From Melanopsichium pennsylvanicum (taxonomy: Eukaryota; Basidiomycota; Ustilaginomycetes; Ustilaginales), in assembly GCA_900208305.1 (NCBI GenBank), contig OAPG01000008.1, forward strand, positions 620,001 to 684,000: a stretch of 64,000 nt of DNA, in the 5' to 3' direction. The notes beneath the pieces were generated by a model. It worked only from the letters and a program-made list of their open reading frames with translations. It was not told the DNA's origin and searched no databases. Within the stretch, counting starts at the first letter, position 1; every line of letters starts with the position of its first letter. Both the position numbers and the translations under genes were made by a program. Positions 31,181 to 43,200 of this stretch are shown here, piece after piece.

Positions 31181-31258
31181 TCATCACCCAACCCTTTCAT
31201 CACCCAACCCTTTCATCACCCAACCCTTTCATCACCCAACCCTTTCATCACCCAACCC
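31181..31258. repeat. 16-bp minisatellite TCATCACCCAACCCTT
   Basis: Nearly five tandem units (31181, 31197, 31213, 31229 and a diverging one at 31245). The array lies 160-240 bp upstream of the mcs1 start codon, in the promoter or leader. Units are virtually identical, which suggests recent expansion. Confidence 0.92.
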
Positions 31259-31418
31259 AATCCCCCTCTCCTTGACAAGTCAATACAGCATCAATCCTTC
31301 AAGCATATCATTCGTTGACCCAAGCTACTCCTCTGGCATCGTATCATCAATCATCATCTAATCAACGGTCGTAGCTCGTCTGCGCTTGGCCGTTGTCACC
31401 CCTTTCTTCATACGCACC

Positions 31419-34400
31419 ATGTCGGCACTCAACCCAGCCCCTCAGGATGTTGCCAAGCTCTCACAGCTGCCCAACATCACTCCAGATACCGTCCTCTCCG
31501 TCCTTCGCGATAGATTCTACTCTGGTTTCACCTACACCGCCCTCTCGGATTCCATCCTCGTCTCGGTCAACCCATACGCCTCTTCTGCAAACCGCAATAC
31601 CGATGACACCCTTCGCGAATACACCGCAGACTACCGCGAGACCGACAAGCACGCTCGCGGTGCTGCTCTGCCTCCCCACATCTTTGGTCAAGCCTGCAAT
31701 GCTTACTTTTATATGCGTCGAACTCGTCAGGATCAGAGCTTGATTATGGCGTGAGTATTCATCCCAACAACATGATGGCTAACTCCCACCACTTGGATTT
31801 CCAAATCGCTTCGCGCTCTTCGATTCTGACTAGATCATCCACTCTCTCTCTTTTTCGTTTTCTTTCCCCCCCCCCACTCGCATTCTCAATCTGTGAATCC
31901 AACAGCGGTGACACCTCGAGTGGTAAGAGCGAGGTCCGTCGTCTGGCCATCCGAGCCCTCATCGATCTCAGTGTAGCCGCCCCAGGTAAAAAGGGCTCCA
32001 AGCTCGGGGTTCAGGTCCCTTCAGCAGAATACATTCTTGAAGCTCTTGGAAACTCGCGCACCCTCGAAAACAGCAATGCTTCCCGTTTCGGCAAATATAC
32101 AGAGCTCCAGTTCTCCGACTCTGGCAAGCTGGTCGGCCTCAAGACCCTCGACTACTACCTCGACAAGAATCGTCTTGTTAGTGCCGCTTCCAGCGAACGC
32201 AACTTTCACATCTTCCACTACATGGTCGCCGGTGCTTCGGACGAGGAGAAGCAGTATCTCGGCATCCACGATGCCGCCTCCTTCCGATATCTCGGTCAGG
32301 TCTCGCGCAACACGGATACCCAAGACGCAGCCAAATTCGCTAGGCTCAAGCTCGCCTTCAAGAACGTCGGCTTCTCCAAGCGTCACGTCGCTTCCATCTG
32401 CCAGGTGCTTGCTGCTATCCTCCACCTTGGTAACGTTGAGTTCTATCACGACCGACAACGCACCCAAGATTCCGCCACTGTCCGCAACCCAGAGGTGCTC
32501 GACAAGGTCGCAGAGTACCTCGGTATCCCCGCAAAGTCGCTCCAAGAGGCGCTCACATACAAGACCAAGATGATCCGCAACGAAGTTTGCACCATCCTCC
32601 TCGACGCAGATGGTGCATCCGACAACCGAGACGACCTCGCAAAGTCGCTCTACTCCCTCCTCTTTGCATGGGTCAACGAGAGCTTGAACGAGAAGCTCTG
32701 CCGTGACGACTTTGACACCTTCATCGGCCTCCTCGACCTTCCCGGCTTCCAAAACTTGTCCCGAGGCAACTCGCTCGACCAGTTCTGCGTCAATTTTGCG
32801 TGCGAGAACTTGCATCGCTTCATGCTCCGTAGCGTCTTTGAAAAACGCCGCGACGAGTTCACCGACGAGGGCATCAGCCACCTCTCCCCCGAGATCCCGT
32901 ACTTTGACAATGCAGAGACTCTTCGACTTATGACCAACCAGCCCGGTGGCTTGATCCACATCATGGACGACCAAGCCCGGAGGATGCCAAAGAAGAGCGA
33001 TCACACCATGATCGAAGCCTTTGGCAAGCGATGGGGCAATCATCCTTGCTTCAAGGTAGGCCCAGCTGACCGCAGCGGTTTCTCTAGCTTCACCGTCAGC
33101 CACTACAACAGTGCCGTCACCTACACCAGTGAAAACCTGCTCGAAAAGAACAGCGAGGTCGTCAGCACCGATTTCGTTTCGCTCCTCCGCGGCACCCAGC
33201 ACGACTCTGGCAAGCTTGGCTCCGATCCCAACGCTTTCCCTGGCTCCAGCATTCCGTTCATCCGCGGCATCTTTAACACAAAGGTGCTCAAGACGCAATC
33301 TCATCCAAAGAACGATCACACCATTGTTGCTGCTCAGCAGTCGGTCCGACCTATACGTGCACCATCCACACGTCGACCCAACCGTGCCAACACGGTCAAG
33401 CGAAGCGCCACTGTCAAGAAGGGCAACAACGAAGATGATGACTCTGAGGACGATGCCGAAAATGGTGGCGATGCGTCCACTGCCAAGAAGAGTGGAGTTC
33501 GATGTGTTGCTGGCGAGTTTCGCAGTGCGTTCGATGTGTTGTTGGAGACACTCGAGGAGACCAAGACCTGGTTCACCCTCTGCATTCGACCCAACGACAA
33601 CCAGCTGCCCAACCAGTTTGAGGCCCGCGTCGTCAAACACCAGATCACAACTCTGGGCCTCTCGGAGATGTCGCGCAAGTTGCTCAACGAGTACAGTGTC
33701 AGCATGACGTACGAGGAGTTCTGCGGGCGATACGCCGAAATTCCCTCCTTCGAGACCATTTCAATGCGCGGTGCTGTCTCTGGTGAAGCCAAGCAGAAAT
33801 TCTCCACTGCGCGCGAAGTCATGTCTTGGTCTGACGAAGAGGCCGCTTTCGGCCGCGTCAAGGTCTTCCTCTCTCACAGTGCTTTCCGTGAGCTCGAAGA
33901 TGAGCTTCGTGCTGCTGATTCCGAGGAGGTCAAGAACAACGAGAGGCGAGCTCAGCTCGATGCTGATGCAGCTGCTCGTGGCGAGTCGGATCCTTTCTCG
34001 CCAGTCGCTGTCTTGGCTGATGATGTTGTTCGCAGCCGCAGCAACGACTTTGTCGGTGCTTACGGCGATCCCTTCAAGGAACGTTCTTCTGTCATCCTTC
34101 CCTTGGTCGGAGGTCCTTCTCCTGACAACGACGATGCGCTCGAAGAGGTCAAAAGCCAATACTCGGGTGTCTCTGGCACCTTTCCAACGCGCAACTTTGG
34201 CCCTGGACTGGCTGGTGCTGCGTCGGTCATTGGATCCGAAGCATACGCTCCTTCCCGCAACATGTTTGCCGACATGGGCAAGAACGGTCTCAACGAAAAG
34301 GCTGGTACTGCAGCCTTCAACGAGGAGCCCCTTGGCGAAGTCGCCGAAGAGGTTGGCGTGACTTCCACACGCCGCAAGTGGGTTGCCTTCACTTGGGCTG

Positions 34401-37400
34401 TTACGTTTTTCATCCCCTCGTTCATCCTCAAACGCTTCCGTTCGCTCCAACGACCTGATATTCGCATGGCATGGCGTGAAAAGCTTGCTATCAACTTGAT
34501 CATCTGGTTCATCTGCGGTTGTGCCGTCTTTGTCATTGTCGTCCTCGGAAACCTCATCTGCCCCAAACAGCACGTCTACAGCCCCAGCGAGTTTGCCACA
34601 CACAAAGGCGACTCTTCGTATACTGCGATCCGGGGTGAAGTCTTTGATCTCAGCAGCCTAGTCGCCAGTCACAAGGGTGTTGTTCCGGTCGTCCCTTCCA
34701 ACTCGATCCTGGCGTATGCAGGTGAGGACGCCACTCCGATCTTCCCCGTCCAGGTCAACGCGCTCTGCAACGGTGTTGATGGCAGTGTCAGTCCTTGGGT
34801 TCAGCTATCCAACGAGAACTCGACCGATACGAACGCTCAATACCACGATTTCCGATCTTACCACGTGGACGACGCTCGACCTGACTGGTACTATGAGACC
34901 ATGTGGCTGCTGCGTTCCAATTACCGTGTTGGTTTCATGGGCTACACCGGTGACGGCATTCGTGACATCATTTCTGAAGGACGATCTGTCGCCATCTACA
35001 AAGGCGACATCTACGAGGTAACCGATTACATCAAGCAAGGCAACCAGGGTGTGCTCAAGGCTCCTGATGGCTTCCAGGCTCCTGCCAACACCGACCGCAA
35101 ATTCATGAGCGATGCCATCATCAGCCTGATTGCACAGAACCCCGGAAAAGACATCACCAAGCAGCTCGACAGCCTGCCGCTGGCACAGGACGTACTCGAC
35201 CGTCAACGCGTGTGTCTGCGAAACCTGTACTTTATCGGCAAGGTTGATCACCGTAACTCGGCCAAGTGCCGTTTCTCGCAGTACATTCTCCTGGCCCTCT
35301 CGCTCTTCATGGTTGCCATTCTCGGTTTCAAGTTCCTTGCCGCTCTCCAGTTCGGCCGTGCCAGGAAGCCAGAGGACCACGACAAGTTTGTCATTTGCCA
35401 GGTACCTTGTTACACGGAAGGCGAAGAATCGATGCGCAAGACCATCAACTCGCTCGCTGCCCTCAAGTACGACGACAAGCGCAAGCTTCTCTTCATCATC
35501 TGCGATGGTATGATTGTTGGTTCAGGTAACGACCGTCCTACGCCACGTATCGTTCTCGATATCCTTGGTGCCGATCCCAACTTGGAACCCGATGCGCTCA
35601 GCTTCCTTTCGCTCGGTGAAGGCAGCAAGCAGCACAACATGGCCAAGATCTACAGCGGTCTGTACGAGCATCACGGTCACGTCGTGCCCTACATTGTCGT
35701 CGTCAAGTGCGGTAGGCCTTCCGAGCGATCGCGACCTGGTAACCGTGGTAAACGTGACTCCCAATTGGTCCTCATGCGTTTCCTCAACAAGGTGCACTTC
35801 GGTCTGCCCATGAACCCAATGGAGCTCGAAATTTACCATCAGATCAAGAATGTAATCGGTGTCAATCCAAGTTTCTACGAGTACATCTTGCAGGTCGATG
35901 CCGATACCGAAGTCGAGGCGTTGTCGCTCAACCGTTTCATCTCGGCCTTTATCCGCGACAAGAAGGTCATCGGTCTCTGCGGTGAAACGGCGCTGTCGAA
36001 CGCCAAGGCGAGCATCATTACCATGCTTCAGGTCTACGAGTACTACATTTCGCACTACCTGGCCAAGGCGTTCGAGAGTCTCTTCGGCTCCGTTACCTGT
36101 TTGCCCGGTTGTTTCTCCATGTTCCGAATTCGAACGCCCGACACTCACCGACCTCTCTTCATCGCTTCCGCTATCGTGGAAGAATATGCCGAGAACCGCG
36201 TTGACACTTTGCACACCAAGAATCTGCTCCACCTAGGTGAGGATCGTTACTTGACCACCCTTGTGCTCAAGCACTTTGGAAAGTACAAGACCATTTTTGT
36301 GCGTGACTGCAAGGCTTGGACTGTTGCTCCCGATGACTGGAAGGTGTTGCTCTCGCAGCGTCGACGATGGATCAACTCGACCGTGCACAATCTGGTCGAG
36401 CTGATCTACACGCCAGGTCTTTGCGGTTTCTGTCTCTTCTCGATGCGATTCATCGTTTTCATCGATCTTCTTTCGACAGTCATCGCACCTGTCACGGTGG
36501 CCTACATTGTCTACCTGGTTGTCTTGGTGGCCACTCAAGACGGAACTATACCGTTGACGGCCATCATCATGCTAGCTGCCATTTACGGTTGTCAGGCTAT
36601 CATCTTCTTGCTCAACCGCAAATTCGAGATGATTGGCTGGATGGTTGTTTACATCATCGGTATTCCGATCTGGTCTCTGTTCTTGCCGCTCTACTCGTTC
36701 TGGCATATGGACGACTTTTCGTGGGGTAACACGCGTGTCGTCATGGGCGAGAAGGGTCAGAAGGTTGTGGTTCACGAAGAAGGTACTTTCGACGCGAGCG
36801 AGATTCCTCTACAGACTTGGACCGACTATGAAAACGAGCTGTGGGAGCGCAATTCTGCCCGATCCATTGGATCCATCATCGAGGCTGCTCGTGCGGAGAA
36901 CAAGTCTCTCGGGTCGCGCGCTGGATCGCAGTACGCACCCAGTCTCTACGGTCAGCCGATGATCCCCAACAATGGAAGCTTTGGACACAGCCCCTCGCCT
37001 TCGCAGTACGGTGGATATTTCCCTCAAGACCCAGCTCGTCAATCTACTTACAGTTTGGCAGGGATGCAGGGTGGTTTCGGCGGGCAGGCCATGTCCATGT
37101 ACGGTCTTCCACCAAGCTCAAACTATGGCGGCATGCCGACCGGCGGCAGCGGATTCATGCCTCAACCCTTCAACACGACGGCTAGCATGTATGGAGGATT
37201 CCCTGCTCAACAGACACATCAATCTGTCTATGGAGGCTCGCAACTTGGATTCAATGGTGGCTTTGTCGATCCGGCCCAGCAACAACAGCAGCAGCAGCAG
37301 CAGCAGCAACAGCAGATGGCCCAGCAACAAAGTAGGATGTCTGGTAGCGGCGGTTCTGCGAGTCCTCATGCGGCTGGTGGATTGCCGAGCGATGCGCAGA

Positions 37401-37558
37401 TCAAGCTTGACATTCGATCGCTGATCGCCGAAAGCGATCTGACCACGGTGACCAAGAAGCAGTTGAGGCAGAAGCTCGAATCCAAGTACGGATGCAGCAT
37501 TGACGCAAAGAAAGCGTTTGTCAATAGCGAGATTGAAAACATCCTCTCGGAATCCTAA
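31419..37558 (+). CDS. mcs1: Class V chitin synthase with myosin motor domain (Mcs1 type)
   Basis: This is a membrane glycosyltransferase that polymerises UDP-GlcNAc into chitin and carries its own myosin-17 motor for delivery to growing tips. Two exons are predicted: 31419-31750 and 31906-37558, with a 155-nt intron (GTGAGT...aacag) lying just before the P-loop; 1994 aa. The motor covers residues 1 to about 780 with P-loop GDTSSGKSEVRRL at 112 and relay DLPGFQNLSRGNSLDQFC near 390. Membrane segments follow near 930-985, then a cytochrome b5-like domain near 1003-1060. The catalytic domain starts near 1275 with DADTEVEAL (about 1441), GEDRYL (about 1555) and QRRRW (about 1595), followed by membrane helices to about 1715. 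Then come a Gly/Tyr/Met-rich stretch, a polyglutamine run near 1902 and a C-terminal DEK domain. All glycosyltransferase motifs are intact. The motor P-loop departs from the GESGAGKT of conventional myosins, as is usual for this class. Confidence 0.97.
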
Positions 37559-38876
37559 GAGGGGCTGGCTTTGAATGAAAATGGAGCAGGATCCACCAAT
37601 GTTGCGCTGCTAAGTTAGCGTATCACTTTTTGAGTGCTCATGCACAACTTCCCATTGGAACGCTCCGTAGTTCCTCTTTCTTTTTTTCTTGTTTCCTTCG
37701 TCGTCTTGGTTTGCAAATTTTCTCATGGACACTTCCTCTTTTCCTTTTTTTGGTTAATCTTTTTGTCGAGATACGTATGTGCTGAGCTGGACAAGGCACG
37801 ATGTACGTGAACGATTTGAGGAAAGAATCACCGAGACTTGGTTAAGAGCAGTCGATGCGGCTAACACCGATGCTTTCAATGTTGATCATCTGGAATTTGA
37901 TAGTCTCGTTGTTCTTTGTTCTTTAGGGAGTAGACTTGCCAAGAATAGTACGAGGCAGGATCTTGAGTATGCTCCTAGCTTTAGCGGATGAATACTGCAG
38001 ACGGATTCTTGGACACGGATATGGACGACATCATCGACCATAGCAAGGGCAGTTGCTAAGGGCAAGAAGAGGGGATTTCTTCACCAGATTGTTATTGGTT
38101 CAGCTTGGTATCACTTTGGTGCTGCGCTTAATTCCAACAGAGTAAAGTGAATTTATGTATGTGCTCAAAGCAAATGTGAATCGTGATGGCTTCTCATGTA
38201 CTTTTTTTGGTTAAGTACAACAGCTAAGAATATTTTTTTTTTTAATTTTTTTTTTTATCTGAATTATCGTCACGTGTCGTTCACAAAACGTAACAACAAA
38301 TTCGTAAGTTCTACAGAGTATTGTTTGGCATCTGTATTTGCAAATCCCAAGTTTAGTATTGACCCTCCCCTCCCCCCACTCGATCGCATCAAATCTACGT
38401 TATTTGTGTAACTTGAATTGACACATCAATCAGGTCTGGGTCAGTTTGGAAGAACAATCATCGAATCAATCTGGACGCAGTGAGATTTACACCAATCATT
38501 TCCTCTTAAAGTACCTTTTGATGATTTCTCACTTTCGTGTACGTATTGAGAAGTTTGGTATTGGCGTAGCGTTGCACAAAATCGTACTTTCTCTTAAAGA
38601 CAGGAAGGGATAGATGGAGGAATACAGATAGTTCAGAAGCACTATCCATTCGATACTCGAGATTTACCTCCCACATAAGCTAATCCCTTGACTTCATATT
38701 GTAACTGCGGGACCTCGCTTCTCTTACAACCACTGTTTGTACATCACCTTATGCCTCACTGTCTTGGCTTTTGATTCTCTTTTTATCCCTTCTTTCATGA
38801 GTCTCATCCACCTTTCTTCCCTTACCACATCCGAATCTCTTCACGAAGAGCACTCCTTCTTTTCAACTAAGGCATC
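37559..38876. other. Intergenic region downstream of mcs1
   Basis: No gene is recognised in 1.3 kb; short frames present show no family resemblance. T-rich runs occur near 37678-37760 and 38230-38255. The segment should hold the mcs1 3' UTR and the promoter of the secreted-protein gene. Confidence 0.5.
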
Positions 38877-39856
38877 ATGCTACCGACGCTACTTTTTACC
38901 TCCTTCTCGTTCGGGTTTATCACTGTGATAAGCTTTATCATTCCTCGGTCAGCAGCCAGTCATGAAACACAACAGGCACAATCGCCCCCTTCTCCTGCTT
39001 TTCCCATTGTTTATTCACCTGTGGAGCTAAGTCAGCTCTGCTCAAAAGGCGAAAATTATTGTGTTTACATTGATCTAGTCCGACGTGGTGGCGACGTGTT
39101 GGCAAATCCTGTAAATGCTACTGATAATCGTAAGTCATTACTTTGCCTTGATTCTCTCAACTGTCCTTTTTAAGCGAAAAAACTTAAACTTTTACTTGTT
39201 TTTATGCTTTCCATTCTGTCGGTCTTGCAAACATACTCGTAGAGGGAGCCTTCCTTTTCGAGCGAAAAACATACCTCGATACACCTTTCCACATCTGCCA
39301 TGGGGGTTGTTGCGTACATATTGACTTTGATAAGCAACAAGATTGCGTATCTTTAAGTTATCATGATCATCCAACTGGTGAAAGTGGACACTTGCTAGCT
39401 AGATTTGCAGATAATGTTCAAAAATTCATTGGGCCCGGAAAATATACGGAAAAGAAGCTCACAACATGTTCGGATCAAGATCAAAATAAACAAGATCACG
39501 GTAGATTACCCTACGCTGTGATTAGTGGTCGAGGTGGACCAAAAAAGGTGACTAATCATGGTCAGGAACATGATCAAGGAAATTTCAATTCTGGTTCAAC
39601 TGATGCAAATTCTGGTAGCAATAAAGTGTCGTCCTCGAACGGTAATTCTGATGACAATACTACTTCAGATCATACCGAAAACAGTCGAACTGGTACCACA
39701 ATCACAGAGTTATCTTTACATCACAAATATGTCCAACAACATCCAGTGCAGTATCAGTCAAACAAAAATCACGATTTAGTCCCTCTAAATGCATTCATTC
39801 AAAACGTAAATCACAACTATTTCGACGATGTCACTGTTTCCCATTTGGACTCTTAG
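38877..39856 (+). CDS. Predicted secreted cysteine-containing protein (orphan)
   Basis: I recognise no family. Two exons are predicted: 38877-39129 (GTAAGT donor) and 39243-39856 (acceptor ...ctcgtag), giving 288 aa. The N-terminus is a signal peptide: hydrophobic residues 4-22 (LLFTSFSFGFITVISFII) with probable cleavage near SAA|S at about 27. Six cysteines follow, at about 55, 62, 103, 107, 108 and 119, an even number compatible with disulfides. The two cysteine segments look alike (CSKGENYCVYIDL and CHGGCCVHIDF). From about residue 165 the chain is hydrophilic and low-complexity, rich in Asn, Ser, Asp, Thr and His. Base use is more AT-rich than in neighbouring genes. Small secreted lineage-specific proteins are typical effector candidates in plant-pathogenic smuts; that role is inference only. 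The intron is supported by donor, acceptor and frame, not by homology. Confidence 0.65.
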
Positions 39857-40258
39857 ACACTTCAGCTCCCCTCTGCCATCACCTCAGATAAAATTACTTC
39901 CAATTTCCATCTTGTTCTTCACCTCACCAGCTTCATCAACTTATATATATTTTTAAACCTCCTATGAGCTCTGATAGCCCCGCGGTCGACAATCTCTGCG
40001 TCGCAATTCAATACCAGATGCTGTGTATCACCAAACAAAAAAAAATCAAAAAAAAAAATCGAGCGTTTTGCCGCACTTATCGCAGCGAATCTCGTCAGAC
40101 CTAAGACAGACGAGGAAAAAAAAAAGAAAAAAAAAAAAACTTACAGGCCACGCTCGAGAGATGTACATAAACGTGCCTGAAGATTGCGAGTGAGTGCAGT
40201 TAGACAATGAGATGCTATATAATACAATAAAGAATCGCCAGATGATCGTGAAAAAGCG
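39857..40258. other. Intergenic spacer between convergent genes
   Basis: No gene is seen. It includes A-rich tracts near 40036-40058 and 40116-40139 and separates the secreted-protein gene from the 3' end of brh2. Confidence 0.5.
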
Positions 40259-43200
40259 TTACGACTCGGATACCATGCGCCATTTGGTGTCGCGCCTGGT
40301 GGACAAGAACACATCCCCAACATCGTCCGCTTTTCTCCAGCTGCTCTTGGATGACGGAACGAGATTGGTCACCAGGAATCGCCTGCCTTCTTGCAGCTCA
40401 TCACCTAGCTGGGCTGCATCCCATATTGTGAGCTGCACCGAGCGAGCATACGGATTCTTGGGTCTCTTCGCCCCTGAGACATTGCCGTTCCCCTGTGCTG
40501 TCACCGCCGATGAACGCGGTAACGGGGGCAGTCGAGCGTCGCGAAAGCGAACCACTCTGAATTCTCGCACTTTGCGTGGGGGACAGAGCCGGTCCAGCTT
40601 CCCAGCCAGCCCTGAGCCTCCGCCAAAAGTTTCTCCTTCCAACAAGGCGCTCTTGGCGAAATTGTGTAGCCAAGGTACCAAAGCACTGTGCCCAGCGGCT
40701 ATCACAAGCTCGCTGACCGCTGATGCAGGGTTGTCTTGAGCGCGGAGCTGGTCGAAGAGTGTTCCGGCCATCGACTCGAGTCTGCCACTAGGGTCGTCAG
40801 TCATATCTGGGAGGAAAGATCCATCGCCAACCACATCGCTGAGCGCCTCTACGAGATCATACGCGCGTCTGTTCTCGGTCTCCATCTGCAGTTCAAGCTG
40901 TGCAATGGCATCTTCCCGCTTCTTTGTCCACGCTTCGCGCTCTTCCGCTTCTTCCTGCTCTCCACGTGGGTTGCCGGGTTTGGAACTTGAGCGCTCAGCA
41001 TCGACATAAGCGTGTGGAAATACTTTCGTTATCACCACATCCATCAGAGACACCAGCCCTCCTTCAGCGGTGAGGCTGCGGAGACTTGAGATAAACGGCT
41101 GGGGCGCGAATCCGAGCTTCGCGTCCCATCGTGCAAGCGAGACAGAATTGGAGGCGAGCACGAGACTCGACATGTGGTATGCTGCCAGCACTTCGTTGCC
41201 CTCTCCCTGTGCGTCGAGCATTGCACCCATGATAGCTAGCTTATGGCCGACGCGGAGGCGACCGCGCTGGCAAGCAGATGCGAGAACAGGATCAATTTGC
41301 GCCTGAACCCGGTACCATCCATCAGACAATTCAAGGATGGTGGCCTTGCGCGTGACAATCTCGCCTGAACGTTCCTGTACTTCGGTCTCCTCCTCGATGA
41401 TTTTAGTAACGAAGAGTATCATCGGTCGAGAAGGTGAGGAATCATGTTCCTGGATCCGCTTTAGGCACGATCGCTGTGCGAGGTGAACTTCGCGTTCGTA
41501 GCGGTAGAGCAATTGGCGAACGACCTCGTCCCAACTCCAGCGGTGGACGGCGCTGCTCGGCTCGAGGCGGACCGTGGCTGCGAGTTTCCACAGGATCAAG
41601 GTCCAATGGTTCTGGACCCAAGCGAGATTTGTGTTGGTGCAGCCCCGAGAAAGCAACTCATCGAGAGCGTTTGATTGCTGCAGCAATTTTCCATCAGTCG
41701 CTTCGAACGCGTACTGTGAGGCACGGAAAGCGTCGTTCAGGATGACCAAGACCTCGTCGGGTACGCCTTTCGCAATCATCTGCAGTGATGAGTAGTATTC
41801 AGGCCGACCTACGTCCGACAGCTTTTGACGAGGCCTGACTACCTGCATGAGAAAAACAGCAGGGCCTTTAGAGATGTTGCTTGCTTGAACCTTTTGCAAA
41901 GAAGCGGGAGGGGGATATTGGCGATTCACCACAGGCGACGGCCTCGACTGCACCAGTGCGGTGTTGTTTGGTCCACGCAATGGTGAAGCAGGGCTATCAA
42001 GCTCATCCCCTTTGGGACGTTTACCTGCTTTGAATGGTGTGACAAATTTGGGCAGCGTCCTCTTCCTCCCTGTGATTCCAGCACTTGGCGTCATGCCGAG
42101 GCCAATACGTCTGCTCGACTGTGGCGTGGTTGGCTGCGAGACTGACGCCCCACCTGGAGTCCGTAGGGGACTTTGCAGAGCCTGACTGCTGGGAAAGAGG
42201 CCCCTGCGTATTGGCTTTTGTGTAGCGAATGTCGGTCGAGCCACTTGACTGCTTGGCAGCGCTTGCGCTGTCGGTGCTTGCGCCGAAGCAGCTTTCGGCT
42301 TCGGCAACGACAACGGCAAGTGCGCCTGACTCCCGTGGGTTGAGCCGACCTGCGGTGGCGCGATCTCCTGCATGGGCGCTCTATCGAGCTTTGAATTTGT
42401 GAAGCCTGAGTACAATCGCAGCTGTTGCTCACTGGGAGGCATCTCGACTGCACGTGCGCGCAGCTGCGAGGTTGCAGGTTGCGGTAGCAGGTCCTGCGAA
42501 CTGTCAAGATCGAGCAAAAGCTTGCGTGCAGCTTCGAGGGCTTTCTCGCTGGGCTTGACCTGCTTACCATGTCCCGTCTTGAAGCCAGCAAAGCAAGGAT
42601 CGAGGAAGGACTGCATTTGGCTGGCTTCTGGCATTTCTAGATGCTCTTCTGGGTATCCATCTTGCCCACCTAAGAAAAGGTCTAGTCCTGCCGAAGGTTG
42701 AGGGACAAGCGGCACTCTGATCCTTGTTGGCGATGTCGAATCTTGGTTCGGATCGGAGCGTAGCGCACCGTCCAAGGTTGGCAAGACAGCTTGTCTGCGA
42801 ACGGGCGGGGAGAGCTCAATATCATCGAAAGCGTCTGCATCGATCCCATCGAAGAGGTCGGTGTGATCAAGTTCAGCTCCCGTGTCGACCTCCATCTTGA
42901 TATCGCTAGGACTGAGAAGCTCCGAGGCGATAGGCTCAGGTTCTGGTAGGACTAGATCAGCTGCGTGATGTGCAGCAGCATCAAGAACAGGTCGCAGAAG
43001 CTCTGGTTCGGCCGTCACTTCGATAGATTTTGGCTCTCGAACCAGTCCAGCATCTGGGCCTGGATCTGTTTGTGCCTCGGCGCGTTCCTCTCTGCTTGAG
43101 ACTAAGACTGTCATGTCGTTCGCCTCTGTCACTTTCGGCAGCCCCGTTTCTGACTCTCTTGCGCCTGCCAGTGCTGCGATAACCGTTGTTGCAGACGGTT

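Larger units (their letters stand above)
29856..31418. other. Intergenic region upstream of the myosin-chitin synthase gene
   Basis: No gene is recognised in about 1.5 kb. It contains a (GTA)n microsatellite near 29883-29917. Several copies of the recurrent word occur (TACTGTAAG 30341-30349, TACAGTAAATTT 30389-30400, TACTGTAAGTTA 30973-30984). A 16-bp minisatellite lies close to the start codon. It should include the mcs1 promoter and leader. Confidence 0.5.

Noticed and set aside
32021..33640. 539-codon minus-strand frame opposite mcs1
   Set aside because: Antisense shadow produced by strong codon bias of the myosin-motor exon.
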